Below, in pieces: positions 8,616 through 18,519 of a stretch of 64,000 bases of DNA. How positions within the stretch are numbered: the first letter of the stretch is position 1; each line of letters starts with the position of its first letter. Source of the stretch: Planctomycetaceae bacterium (GTDB taxonomy: Bacteria > Planctomycetota > Planctomycetia > Planctomycetales > Planctomycetaceae); the NCBI GenBank assembly GCA_041398825.1, contig JAWKTX010000001.1:992001-1056000 (forward strand). Reading direction: 5' to 3'. The notes beneath the pieces were generated by a model. That model searched no databases, was not told the origin of the DNA, and saw only the letters and a program-made list of their open reading frames with translations. The translations under genes were made by a program, and so were the position numbers.

Positions 8616-11600
8616 ATGCTTCTGAACACTTGGCTTGCTGCTGCAAAACGACGATTTCTTTCACCGGTCGGTCAACAGCGTCGTCTGAATACCGCTGCAG
8701 CACGGCGCCGCGTTCGAACGGAAGAGCTTGAAACCAGGTCTCTGCTGACCGCTCTGGTGGTGAATGCCGACAATCAGACGCTTTACACGAATGCGTTTGG
8801 GGGCATCGAGATCGACAACGCCGACATGATTGGCAAGGACGAACTTATCATCGAAGGGATCAGCGTTTCCACGTCATCCGGAAATGCGATCACCGTGAAT
8901 CTTTCCGGCATCCCTCTCGAAAGCCTCGCCATTGAGTCTGTGAATATCAGCAGCTTCACAACCAACGGGATTGAGATCGACCTGGTGAACGTAACCGCCG
9001 GGACGGACGATCTGACTTCTACACCGCGTTTGCCTGTCCTCGCTCTCGAGGATCTGCAGATCAGTTCGGCCTTTGGTGGGCGCGGTATCGATATCAATCT
9101 TGACGGGACCGACATCAAGGCGTTCACACTGGACGACTCCACCGTGCCCGGCTTCCGTCTTGATGCAATCAATGGTTCTGATGTTGCGAACGGAACCATT
9201 GTTCAGAACACCATCAATTCTTACGCAGGCTACGAGGGCATTCTTCTGAATGTCACAGGATCGACGGCGGACAATTTTCACATTGTCGACAACGTCGCGA
9301 TCACCACTTTGAATCGCGATTCGATTCAGGTGAACGTCGCAGATTCTGCAACTCGCCCGCTGGACGGACTGACGATTGAGAACAACACGATTGGTGCTGC
9401 GGAAGGCGCCAACGTGACTTTCCGCGCAGAAGGTGACACGTTTGTTCAGCCGTTTGTGTTAACGAACAACGCGCGGCAGGGCGAGCAGTTGACGACGTTC
9501 GTTCTGGACCTGTCCGACATTGGCCTGGAATTTGACGAGAACGGCACGACCGGAAAGGCATTCACCGCTGTGGGCGGTTCCGGGGCGACAACAGGTCTGC
9601 AAAGTGCCATTGTTAGCCAGAACAATCAGCTTCTGACACTGACATTCAACAACTTCGCCCCCGGTGAAACGCTGCGTTTCCTGATCGACATTGATATTGC
9701 CGGCGGTATTGCCGCGCCGATCTTCGGTGATGACCTGATTGGTGCGGATGTGGCGGTCAATTTCACGGGGAACAAGTCTGTTGCGGGGCAGATGGCCGGT
9801 GACCCTGCTGTTGTAACAGCGTCGCAGTTCATTGTGGGTGCGAACACTGCCGGAGCAAATCATGGTATTAACCTGAATCTCTCTTCAGCCCCGGTCAACA
9901 ACCTGATGATTCGCAACAATGTTGTGACAGGTGCTCCCGGGCATGGTCTGCTGATTGATGCAGAGCTTCGCAGTAACGTCACTGGCGTCATCACCGAGAA
10001 TGATTTCGTTGCATCTGGTCGCGACGGGATCAGCCTGCAGCTGGCAGACAGCGATTTCTACGGGGCCGTGATCAACAACAACCTCGCGAACAATGGAGGC
10101 AATGGCCTCTCGATTCTGCCGGTTTCAACTCGATCAGGTTTGGTTCAGTCAGCTGTGGTTCGCCGTATTGGTGGTGTCAATCGCCTGGTCATCAATTCTG
10201 CGAATCACAATCTGTTCACCGGTGATGAAGTTGTGATTCAGGGGATGATCAACGATGACCCATCCCTGGCGCATCCGGGGAATGGCCGGCACACAATTAC
10301 ACGACTTGACAACGATACCTTCACACTCGATTTCGTTGACCCAACCCTGCCCGGTATCAGTTATGTTGCGGGCGGTGCCTGGTACGTCCCCAATGAGATC
10401 GTTGGGGGCGCCGGTGGTTCGGTTACGGTTGATTTGCAGGCATCGGCTCGTCGCGGCACCGTTGTCGACGCCAGCAATGCCGGCCCGATTGTGATCACGT
10501 CACCTGGCCACGGACTGACGACGGGTGAGAGAGTTCGAATCTCCAACGTCAACGGAAATATCACCGCGAACGGTGTGCATAAAGTCACCGTAATCGACGC
10601 TGATTCCTTTAGTCTTGACGGGACAAGCGGAGTCGCGCCTTACGATACGTCTTCCGGGTTTGGTACCTGGGTAGCGAATGTCGTGACTGCAGCTTCCACA
10701 ACGTCTGGTGTTGTGCTGACCTCGCCCCTTCATGGCCTGACAACGGGCGATTTGATTCGCGTCACGGGTGTGCAGGGGATTTCCGGAGCGAATGGCACCT
10801 TCAAAGTGACGGTGATCAATGCCGATTCGTTTCGCCTTGATGGAGCCACAGGGGCCGGAACGTACACGGATGGCGGAGCGTGGGTAAGAATCAACGACTC
10901 GACTCCATTTACGTCAAATCTGGTTCCACAACAGATTGACGGGAACAGCATCACCGGCAATGGTCAGGCTGGTATCCTTGTGGATCTGAAGACCGGAACT
11001 CAGTTCTTTGGCGACATCATGAATAACGTGGTGTCATCGAACGAACAAATCGGGCTGAACATCACCTCCCACAGCTTTGGGATTCAGGGAGAAAACGGGG
11101 GCGATTTGACACTGCCATATGTCAATCGCACATTGCTGCCTCCCAACGAACAATTGAGTTTCAGCGTCAATATTGGATCCACCGACCCGGCCGACGGGAA
11201 TGTCTTCGATCTGAATACGCGTGCGGGTATCGCGATTCAGGCGATGGACTATGCCACGGGTGCGTTTGAAATTCAGAACAACCAAATCACCAGCACGAAG
11301 AACGATTCAGATGCAACAACAAATGGCGACGGAATTCTTGTTCGGCTCGATGATGAGCTTGTGCCTGCCGAGGCTGTGTCGCTGCTGACACGTTCTGTCA
11401 TCGATCAGAATGTGATTGGTGTAGATAACGAAGGGAATGAGGGGCACGGCATTTATTTTGTGATGACTCAGCGGACTCGAATTCAGGACCTGAATGCGAC
11501 CAACAATGTCATCGCGAATAACGGCATGGATGGTTTCCACTTTGAACGTTCAGAGGATGCGGACCTGAATTTTGTGAACCTCACCAATACGCGGGCGACA

Positions 11601-14600
11601 AACAACGCGGGTGACGGGCTGTCCTTCTTCGCAGCGAATACGGTGAAGGACCGAATTGATTTTGACATTACCGATGGCAACATCAATAACAACGGAAACT
11701 TCGGAATCCGGATTGATGTGCAGGCCGCGGCCCGGATGGGGATTGTGATGAACAATACCCATGTGGATGGTAACGGTGCACTAAACGGGGGTTACCATCC
11801 GAATGACAATGTGCCCGGGTCTGCTGGTAAGGCGGGCGGTATTGGTATCATCGCTATCGGTGTGGTTGATGTGCAGTTGACGGCCATTGATTCCTTTGTC
11901 AACAACAATATTGGTGACGGCCTGAGCGTTGATGCATTCAATTTCTCTGACAGACTCGATCTCACAGCGACCTTCAGCAACACCCAGTTCAATCAAAACA
12001 CTTTGACTGGTTTTCGAAGTCACGGTGCCACGTTCGGAACATACGAGTGGGACTCCAGCTCATTCAGCGACAATGGTGAAGATGGCGTTCGAATCGTCTC
12101 TATTGATGATAAAAACGACGTTTACCGGCGTCGAGTCGGTGGGATGGACATCGACGTTACAGCAATGAGTTCTGACTTCAGTGGCAACGGCCAGAGTGGT
12201 CTTGTGCTCGGTCAGGGGACCAACGCTAATCTGGGTGATGGCACCGTTGAGAAAGCCAACTTCTTCAGTTTCAACGGAGAAGATGGTCTGAAGATTGTTC
12301 AGTCTTCCGGGGCTTACCTGGAAGAGGCTGGTCGTCGGCGACACATACAGGCCTCGCGAAACTACTTCCAGTTCAACGCCGGTGATGGAATTGACATCGG
12401 GCACTTTACCCGTGAGCAGGCTGCTGCAGAGGCCGGGGTTATCAATGGACTTCTGAACGGAAGCATCAACGACGGTGAACCTGGCAATCTTCAGCACGGC
12501 GAAGAAACCGTCACCGATGTCTACGTCTCAATCAACCACGCGGTTATCAGCGACAACGCGGGGGATGGTGTTGAATTCCTGGGAGACAGTCGATTTGCTG
12601 TTCCTCAGGTCACCGGTGGTGGTCAGGATGTTCCGTTTGACTTCAACTCGGGGCTGATGATTGAGAATTCTCGAATCACGAACAACGGCCAGCGCGGGGT
12701 GGATATTCTCAACCGGGTACAGCATGACTCGTATGTGTCGCTGATCAACAACGATATCCTCTCGAACGGCTATGAAGGTGTCTATGTCGTAAACACGGCA
12801 AGTCATTTCCAGCGCCAAAATGGTCCCAATGATCCGCTGGATGCTTACCTCGAAATCTTCCAGAATGCTCAGACCGCGATCAACCCGAACATTGAACTTC
12901 GTGTGCGGGACAATCTGATCGAATCGAACGGCACGGCCAACATCACCAGTACTGTGCCAATTAATAGTTCAGTAAACACGAACTCCGGCAATGCGGCGGT
13001 AGTGGATCCTCATCTGGACTTCACCCACAGTTTCACTCAGCAGAATGGAACACTCGGGGGATTGGTGATTCGCGTCGGGACCGCAGAAGGCGGGTTTCAT
13101 CTATTCTCTGATCCCGCCTACGAGCTGGGACTGTCGGGGGTCGACGCTGAGATTCTGGACAACTCCTTCGACGGTAATTACGGATCAGACGTTTATTTCG
13201 ACAACTTTGTGTCGCAAATCGGCTGGCAGATGGGAACGATCTTCGACGCCGGATCAAATCCGCAGTTCCGCTGGAATCGAGGATACCGCGATCCGCTGTC
13301 TCGATTTGACCTGGTCTTCCGGGGGAATACGGGCAACACGCTGGACGTGATTAACGGATTCGCCTTCTATGACAACTGGGAAGGTGTCTTTAAGTCGCGG
13401 CAAGTGACGATTGGTGGCAATCCAAATCCTTCGGGTGACTTCGGGAGCGGAGAACTGACCCGCAAGAGAAATGCTACAAGGACCACCGGACTTCAGTTCT
13501 TTAACGACATTGGGACCGACCCTTTGTTCTGGTCCAGAGATTTCTTCAACAACTCGGACGCTGCAGACTATGTGGTGACCTGGTCGTACGAAGGCCTTGG
13601 AACCTCAGCGTGGCGAATTGAACGAGACTTCGCAGGGCAGAATTCCTTTACTCAGACAAACTCTACCCTTGGGTTCAGTGATTTCTTTGACGTGATTAAC
13701 CTTGGAAGTACTGGTCGCGGCGAAATGCCTTACCAGTGGGATACTGGTATCGATACCCCAAGCTTCAACGGTGAATCCAACTTTTCGCTCGATCGTGGAG
13801 ACATTTTCAACGTCCTGCCGGGCGAAACGCCTATCGAAGCGGACGCCCTGGAAAACAACGATAGTTTCCTGGGGGCGTATGATCTGGGTGTCGTTGCCGG
13901 TCCTGGTTTCTCAGTCAACGGAGTTGCTGCTTCCGTGAACGGTAACAGCGCGCTGACCATGGACTTGAAAGGTGACCGGGATTACTACCGGTTCGAGGCG
14001 GGTGGGAATGGAACCGTCACTCTGAATCTGGATGTACTGGACGCACTGGGAGACAGCCTGCTCTTCACGATCTACGAGATCGATCCGAATGCCAATACCG
14101 AAGAAGTGCCAATGGTCACTCTGGCGGATGGAACGCCTAGTTACCTGTCAGCACCTGCCGGTGGCGGAAATCGGCAGCTGCCCGTGACAGTCACCGCCGG
14201 TCGCAGTTACGTCATCGAGATCCTCAGTGATGAATTCGAAAACTGGGGTGACGACGGATCTCTCGGTAAGCCGTACCGTTACGGCACGACGCGTTCCTAC
14301 AGTCTGTCGATTGATGCGCCTGCTCTGGGGGCAGGTTCCGGAGCCGGAAACACAGGTGGAAATGGTGGGGGTAATACAGGTGGAAACACCGGCGGAAATG
14401 GTGGAGGTAATACGGGTGGAAGCACGGGCGGGAATGGTGGCTCTGGCAGTGGATCATTGCCGGGCGCGCCTGTTGCAACCTTTGTCTCGGTGAGTCCATC
14501 TCCACGTGCAACCGCTGTTAGCTCTGTCGAACTGAACTTCAACGAAGATGTGACGGGTGTGGACATCGCTGACTTCCAGCTGATGCGTGGCAGCGTCGTC

Positions 14601-17600
14601 ATTCCAATCACGACAGGTACAGTGACGCGGATCGACGCAATGCATTACACGGTGAACGTCGGTGCGTTCACCGGTGAAGCGGGGACCTATACTCTGACAC
14701 TGGTGGCGGCAGGGTCGGGCATCCGGGATACAGATGCCGTTGTACTTCCAGCGAACGCCTCCACCAGCTGGACTGTCTCAAACACCGTGAATTCGACCGC
14801 AGACACTCCTGACAGCGTGCCAGGCGACGGTCTTGCCATGGACCTGGCGGGGAATTCGACGCTGCGTAGTGCCGTGATGGAGGCCAACATCAGTGGCGGT
14901 GCCAGTGTCATTCAGCTGGCGGGCACCCCATCTTCAGCCGTGTTCTACACGTTGTCCCTTGGTGGGCGGTTCGAAGACGCGGGGCTTTCTGGTGACCTGG
15001 ACATTACAGGAAATATCACCATCCGCGGTGGCGGGGCCAATGCAACGTTCATTAACGCGGCTGAGATCGACCGGGTTTTCCACGTTCATCCTGGTGCAAC
15101 TCTTGTTCTTGAAAACCTGACCATCAGGGGCGGCGAAGCATTTGATGGCGGCGGGATCTTCAATGCGGGAACCCTGACTCTGAAGAATGTGAATGTACTC
15201 AACAGTGAAGCATTCAATCAGGGTGGTGGTATCTACAACCTTGGTGTTTTGACCGCAAGGAATTCCTCGATCAGCCTGAACAGAGCCGGTTCACGCGGTG
15301 GTGGTATTAACAATCTCGGGACAGCTTCGCTCGTGAATGTGACGCTTTCCACCAATAATGGCGTATCACGAGGTGGTGGCGTCTTCAATGAAACCGGCGC
15401 TACTTCAACGATGACGAACGTGACAATTGCGTCGAACATGTCCGGTTCACGTGGTGGCGGACTTGCCATTGAAACAGGTGCGGCTGCTACGCTTGGAAAC
15501 AGCATTATTTCCGGCAACACAACTGATCCAACCATAACGACTCTAACGGCCAGCCCGATCTACGGTGACCTACTGGGGCGTGTCACGTCCAACGGTTTCA
15601 ATCTGTTGCAGAAGCTGCATGATTCGCTTGATGGTAATGCGGCAGGACTTTTGACGACGGACAAATTCGGCCGTGCGTCTGCCCCACTGGCTGGAATTAG
15701 TTTGCAGCCTCTCACGAACGTGAACCCCTCGGCGACAACAAATGGCACCTGGTACCACCCGCTGGCATCAACGAGTATCGCTGTTGACGCCGGAAGCTAT
15801 GCGTTGTTCCCTACCTCGAACCTGCTGCTGGAAAGTGATCAATCCGGCACGGCTCGTTTAATTGAAGGCAACTTCGACGGACTGGTGAGAATTGATATCG
15901 GGGCGTCTGAATTCTACCTGAATGAACCAGTCGCGATCGCAGATGCCACACCGAACCCGGCAGGGATTGGCGAGACGGTTACGTTTTCCGGTAGCCGTTC
16001 GACACACACTAATCCAGGGCTCCGTGCGATTACGAGGTGGGAATGGGATTTTGATTACACCGGGACGTTCACAATCGACGCAACGGGTGTGACTGCGACT
16101 CACGCCTTTGGAACTTCCGGATCCCACACAGTGGCTTTAAGGGTGTTCGATAACAGTATACCTCAACAGTCGGATCTCTATGTGTTCGACGTCGAAGTGT
16201 CCGTGCCATTGAAGCCAGTTATCACGAAGCCGTATCCGATCACAACGGATTCAACACCAGTCTTCGAATGGACCGGTGGCACGGGTACATTCAGTTTGGT
16301 CGTCGATAATGTGACGACCGGCCAGAATGGTGTCATTGTCCAGAACGGATTAACGACCAACACGTTTACTCCAGCGTCTGCCAACTTCCTGCGTCCGGGT
16401 GTATACCGAGCTGTTGTGACAGCGACGAACGCGAGTGGTTCAACAGTCAGTGATGTGTATCAGTTCGAGATTCGTCGGATGGAGCTCACGTCACCCGTGA
16501 CTTCGACGTATGACCCGACCCCGAACTTCACATGGACTGCAGTGCCAGGCAGCAGTCGCTATGAGATCTGGGTCAACCAGAATTCTCCGCAAGTGAAGGG
16601 TAAAGTCGCCTGGGAAGAATTCATTTCCGGTACGTCCTATGAGCCGGCAACTGCACTTGGCCTTGGAAACTTCACATGGTGGGTGCGGGCTTATGATCAG
16701 GATGGAAACCCCGGCGACTGGAGTTTCCCGAAGAAGTTCGACATCGTGCGACCGACCGTTACAGCTCCCGGACCAGTGACCCTGGATCGAACGCCGACCT
16801 TCACCTGGACGGATATTGGTGCTCCACGGTACGAGTTGTGGGTGAACCAGATTGGTATCAAGGCGAGGATCGTTCATGAAACATCATTGACCACGACCTC
16901 GTTTACACCGACGACGAACCTGCCGAATGGAGATTACGGAGTCTGGGTCCGCGCAGTTTCTGAGAGCGGCGAAACCGGGTATTGGAGTTTGATTAACCGA
17001 TTCCAGCTGGATTCGACCAAAGGCCCGGTTCTTGTTTCGCCAGTCGGAATCACAACGGACACAACGCCGACGTTTACATGGGAAGCGATCGAAGGTGTGG
17101 ATTCTTATGACCTTTGGGTAAATGGTGTCAGTCCGGCACGATCACAGGTCATTCGCGTCCCCGCTGTCGCACACGTGGATGGTGCTTCGACGATTACCTA
17201 CACCCCGACGACCCGCCTGGCCGCCGGAACCTACCGCTGGTGGGTCCGCGCAAATGTTTCGGATGGTTCGAAGTCCGCCTGGAGTGCGGGGACGGACTTC
17301 CAGGTGCCAGTGCCTTCGATGGTTGCCCCGTCCGGGGCCGTTACAGCAACAAATACACCATCCTTCATCTGGACGGGTGTCGCTGAATACGTTCGCTACG
17401 AACTGTGGGTGGATAACGTTGGAACTGGTGTCTCGCGAGTCATCCATCAGACTGATCTGACGACCACAACATATGACGCACAGCTTTCTCTCGAGAATGG
17501 ATCATTCCGGTCCTGGGTGCGTGGTTTTGATATCGATGGCAACTCGTCACAGTGGAGCAAGCCGCTGGACTTCACCATCAATGCCGGAGTTGGTGCGGCA

Positions 17601-18353
17601 CCGGTTGGGCAGTCTCCTCGGGTCAGCACCACTCAGACAAAACCGACATTCTCGTGGACCCCTGTTACGAACGTCTCTCGTTACGAGATTGTCGTGAAGC
17701 AGATGTCAGCGACAGGACAGCCTATCGTCATTAACAATGCGAATATTGCTGCGACCGTGAACGTCAATGGCCTCGTAACATTCGCCTCACCAATTACATT
17801 GATCCGCGGTCAATCTTATCGCTGGTGGGTTCGTGGCATCTCAAGCAACAACAATCCGGGGCCATGGAGTCAGCCTGTCGATTTCCGAGTTGTGTCAATT
17901 GATTCGGAAATCGAAGCAAACGATGGGCCAGCACTGTTCGGGGGTTCCGAGGTGGCCATTCCGGTCGTAGCAACGTTTGATGCTGCGTTTGGATTTGATG
18001 ATGATGTCGAAAGCATTGTCGTTCATCCGGCGTCCAATGTCGTGCACTTCAGCCCGGTCGCCATCCTCCCGGCCGTCGAAGTCGTTGATGAAGTCGTCGG
18101 ATCAGCGACGATTGAGTCGCACGGTGATGGCAACATCGATTCTGTGATGGAAATGATTGCTGAAGGCGGTCTCTCATTCGACGAACTCGAGGATGATGGT
18201 TCTGTGAACGACATCCAGCCCGAAGCTGGTGCAGTCATGCCTGTCGGTCAGGATCAAAATGAGATGGATGTTCAGGCTGAAGCAGCCGCTTGGGCTCTGT
18301 TGATGCCCGTCTTCGCGGCTGCAAACGGGAAACAAGAAGAGAATAAGGAGTAG
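8616..18353 (+). CDS. Giant mosaic surface protein (beta-helix, PPC, Ig-like, POMP-like, PKD and Ig/FN3-like modules)
   Basis: A 3245-residue predicted extracellular protein. The basic N-terminus ends in TEELETRSLLTALVV (about residues 34-48), the kind of motif found at the start of very large secreted planctomycete proteins in place of a classical signal peptide. About 50-1735 reads as right-handed beta-helix with many NN(G/N)xxG turns; inside it (about 510-760) are three HGLTTGD-type repeats. A pre-peptidase C-terminal-like domain follows (about 1741-1902), then a Gly/Asn/Thr linker (about 1906-1948), an SbsA-like Ig domain (1951-2055), a second pectin-lyase-like region with GGGI(Y/F)N repeats like chlamydial POMPs (2057-2435), a PKD domain (2437-2528), six Ig/FN3-like modules of about 95 residues (2530-3093) and an acidic tail. 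No PEP-CTERM or dockerin is visible. Adhesion or carbohydrate binding is inference. A strong terminator follows. Confidence 0.9.
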   Translation: MLLNTWLAAAKRRFLSPVGQQRRLNTAAARRRVRTEELETRSLLTALVVNADNQTLYTNAFGGIEIDNADMIGKDELIIEGISVSTSSGNAITVNLSGIPLESLAIESVNISSFTTNGIEIDLVNVTAGTDDLTSTPRLPVLALEDLQISSAFGGRGIDINLDGTDIKAFTLDDSTVPGFRLDAINGSDVANGTIVQNTINSYAGYEGILLNVTGSTADNFHIVDNVAITTLNRDSIQVNVADSATRPLDGLTIENNTIGAAEGANVTFRAEGDTFVQPFVLTNNARQGEQLTTFVLDLSDIGLEFDENGTTGKAFTAVGGSGATTGLQSAIVSQNNQLLTLTFNNFAPGETLRFLIDIDIAGGIAAPIFGDDLIGADVAVNFTGNKSVAGQMAGDPAVVTASQFIVGANTAGANHGINLNLSSAPVNNLMIRNNVVTGAPGHGLLIDAELRSNVTGVITENDFVASGRDGISLQLADSDFYGAVINNNLANNGGNGLSILPVSTRSGLVQSAVVRRIGGVNRLVINSANHNLFTGDEVVIQGMINDDPSLAHPGNGRHTITRLDNDTFTLDFVDPTLPGISYVAGGAWYVPNEIVGGAGGSVTVDLQASARRGTVVDASNAGPIVITSPGHGLTTGERVRISNVNGNITANGVHKVTVIDADSFSLDGTSGVAPYDTSSGFGTWVANVVTAASTTSGVVLTSPLHGLTTGDLIRVTGVQGISGANGTFKVTVINADSFRLDGATGAGTYTDGGAWVRINDSTPFTSNLVPQQIDGNSITGNGQAGILVDLKTGTQFFGDIMNNVVSSNEQIGLNITSHSFGIQGENGGDLTLPYVNRTLLPPNEQLSFSVNIGSTDPADGNVFDLNTRAGIAIQAMDYATGAFEIQNNQITSTKNDSDATTNGDGILVRLDDELVPAEAVSLLTRSVIDQNVIGVDNEGNEGHGIYFVMTQRTRIQDLNATNNVIANNGMDGFHFERSEDADLNFVNLTNTRATNNAGDGLSFFAANTVKDRIDFDITDGNINNNGNFGIRIDVQAAARMGIVMNNTHVDGNGALNGGYHPNDNVPGSAGKAGGIGIIAIGVVDVQLTAIDSFVNNNIGDGLSVDAFNFSDRLDLTATFSNTQFNQNTLTGFRSHGATFGTYEWDSSSFSDNGEDGVRIVSIDDKNDVYRRRVGGMDIDVTAMSSDFSGNGQSGLVLGQGTNANLGDGTVEKANFFSFNGEDGLKIVQSSGAYLEEAGRRRHIQASRNYFQFNAGDGIDIGHFTREQAAAEAGVINGLLNGSINDGEPGNLQHGEETVTDVYVSINHAVISDNAGDGVEFLGDSRFAVPQVTGGGQDVPFDFNSGLMIENSRITNNGQRGVDILNRVQHDSYVSLINNDILSNGYEGVYVVNTASHFQRQNGPNDPLDAYLEIFQNAQTAINPNIELRVRDNLIESNGTANITSTVPINSSVNTNSGNAAVVDPHLDFTHSFTQQNGTLGGLVIRVGTAEGGFHLFSDPAYELGLSGVDAEILDNSFDGNYGSDVYFDNFVSQIGWQMGTIFDAGSNPQFRWNRGYRDPLSRFDLVFRGNTGNTLDVINGFAFYDNWEGVFKSRQVTIGGNPNPSGDFGSGELTRKRNATRTTGLQFFNDIGTDPLFWSRDFFNNSDAADYVVTWSYEGLGTSAWRIERDFAGQNSFTQTNSTLGFSDFFDVINLGSTGRGEMPYQWDTGIDTPSFNGESNFSLDRGDIFNVLPGETPIEADALENNDSFLGAYDLGVVAGPGFSVNGVAASVNGNSALTMDLKGDRDYYRFEAGGNGTVTLNLDVLDALGDSLLFTIYEIDPNANTEEVPMVTLADGTPSYLSAPAGGGNRQLPVTVTAGRSYVIEILSDEFENWGDDGSLGKPYRYGTTRSYSLSIDAPALGAGSGAGNTGGNGGGNTGGNTGGNGGGNTGGSTGGNGGSGSGSLPGAPVATFVSVSPSPRATAVSSVELNFNEDVTGVDIADFQLMRGSVVIPITTGTVTRIDAMHYTVNVGAFTGEAGTYTLTLVAAGSGIRDTDAVVLPANASTSWTVSNTVNSTADTPDSVPGDGLAMDLAGNSTLRSAVMEANISGGASVIQLAGTPSSAVFYTLSLGGRFEDAGLSGDLDITGNITIRGGGANATFINAAEIDRVFHVHPGATLVLENLTIRGGEAFDGGGIFNAGTLTLKNVNVLNSEAFNQGGGIYNLGVLTARNSSISLNRAGSRGGGINNLGTASLVNVTLSTNNGVSRGGGVFNETGATSTMTNVTIASNMSGSRGGGLAIETGAAATLGNSIISGNTTDPTITTLTASPIYGDLLGRVTSNGFNLLQKLHDSLDGNAAGLLTTDKFGRASAPLAGISLQPLTNVNPSATTNGTWYHPLASTSIAVDAGSYALFPTSNLLLESDQSGTARLIEGNFDGLVRIDIGASEFYLNEPVAIADATPNPAGIGETVTFSGSRSTHTNPGLRAITRWEWDFDYTGTFTIDATGVTATHAFGTSGSHTVALRVFDNSIPQQSDLYVFDVEVSVPLKPVITKPYPITTDSTPVFEWTGGTGTFSLVVDNVTTGQNGVIVQNGLTTNTFTPASANFLRPGVYRAVVTATNASGSTVSDVYQFEIRRMELTSPVTSTYDPTPNFTWTAVPGSSRYEIWVNQNSPQVKGKVAWEEFISGTSYEPATALGLGNFTWWVRAYDQDGNPGDWSFPKKFDIVRPTVTAPGPVTLDRTPTFTWTDIGAPRYELWVNQIGIKARIVHETSLTTTSFTPTTNLPNGDYGVWVRAVSESGETGYWSLINRFQLDSTKGPVLVSPVGITTDTTPTFTWEAIEGVDSYDLWVNGVSPARSQVIRVPAVAHVDGASTITYTPTTRLAAGTYRWWVRANVSDGSKSAWSAGTDFQVPVPSMVAPSGAVTATNTPSFIWTGVAEYVRYELWVDNVGTGVSRVIHQTDLTTTTYDAQLSLENGSFRSWVRGFDIDGNSSQWSKPLDFTINAGVGAAPVGQSPRVSTTQTKPTFSWTPVTNVSRYEIVVKQMSATGQPIVINNANIAATVNVNGLVTFASPITLIRGQSYRWWVRGISSNNNPGPWSQPVDFRVVSIDSEIEANDGPALFGGSEVAIPVVATFDAAFGFDDDVESIVVHPASNVVHFSPVAILPAVEVVDEVVGSATIESHGDGNIDSVMEMIAEGGLSFDELEDDGSVNDIQPEAGAVMPVGQDQNEMDVQAEAAAWALLMPVFAAANGKQEENKE
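10141..10890 (+). repeat. Three HGLTTGD-type repeats inside the giant protein
   Basis: Three consecutive units encode the same pattern: an H-x-L-x-TGD/TGE turn, a VxIxG strand, an NG(T/V)xKVTV strand and a (D/N)ADSFxLDG strand. The second and third units are the most alike (GLTTGERVRI / GLTTGDLIRV). The first is diverged and carries a short insertion. The pattern is known from repeats in large phage and bacterial surface proteins. Here they interrupt a beta-helix, which suggests they were inserted as a block and duplicated in place. Confidence 0.75.
14331..14458 (+). repeat. Low-complexity Gly/Asn/Thr-coding linker
   Basis: About 43 codons of near-repetitive DNA encode alternating GGN, GGG and NTGG units that separate the PPC-like domain from the SbsA-like Ig domain. 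The period is 9-18 bp with imperfect copies, so replication slippage could change its length. It acts as a flexible spacer by composition. Confidence 0.85.
16204..17900 (+). repeat. Six tandem Ig/FN3-like modules of the giant protein
   Basis: Six modules of about 90-105 residues share the pattern TTDxTPxFxW(T/E), then YELWV(N/D)xxG, a T-x-F/Y-xPxxxL strand and a closing (W)WVRAxxxxGxxxxW block. The first copy (from 16204) is shortest and most diverged. The last lacks the LWVN block's tryptophan (YEIVVKQM). The pattern resembles Ig-like or fibronectin-III-like modules of extracellular enzymes and adhesins. The modules differ enough at the protein level that recent slippage is unlikely. Confidence 0.8.
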
Positions 18354-18425
18354 AACGACGCTTCCCGGCGAATGATTCGCCCGGGACAGGTCAACCGCTC
18401 CGGGGTTCTCTTGGTTGCAAACTAT

Positions 18426-18463
18426 AAACCGCAGTCTGGTTTCAGGCTGCGGTTTGTTTTTTT
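18426..18463 (+). terminator. Rho-independent terminator after the giant gene
   Basis: A perfect 9-bp stem (AAACCGCAG at 18426-18434 with CTGCGGTTT at 18447-18455), a 12-nt loop and a T-run at 18457-18463 lie 72 bp after the stop codon. It insulates the giant gene from the enolase-family gene that starts at 18520. Confidence 0.92.
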
Positions 18464-18519
18464 CGGTCCTTCATAGAGAATCCGCATTTGTTCATCCGGT
18501 TCCAATTGATAAGCCCATC

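Noticed and set aside
14331..14458. CRISPR-like periodic DNA
   Set aside because: The periodicity is 9-18 bp without spacers and encodes an in-frame Gly/Asn/Thr linker within the giant protein.
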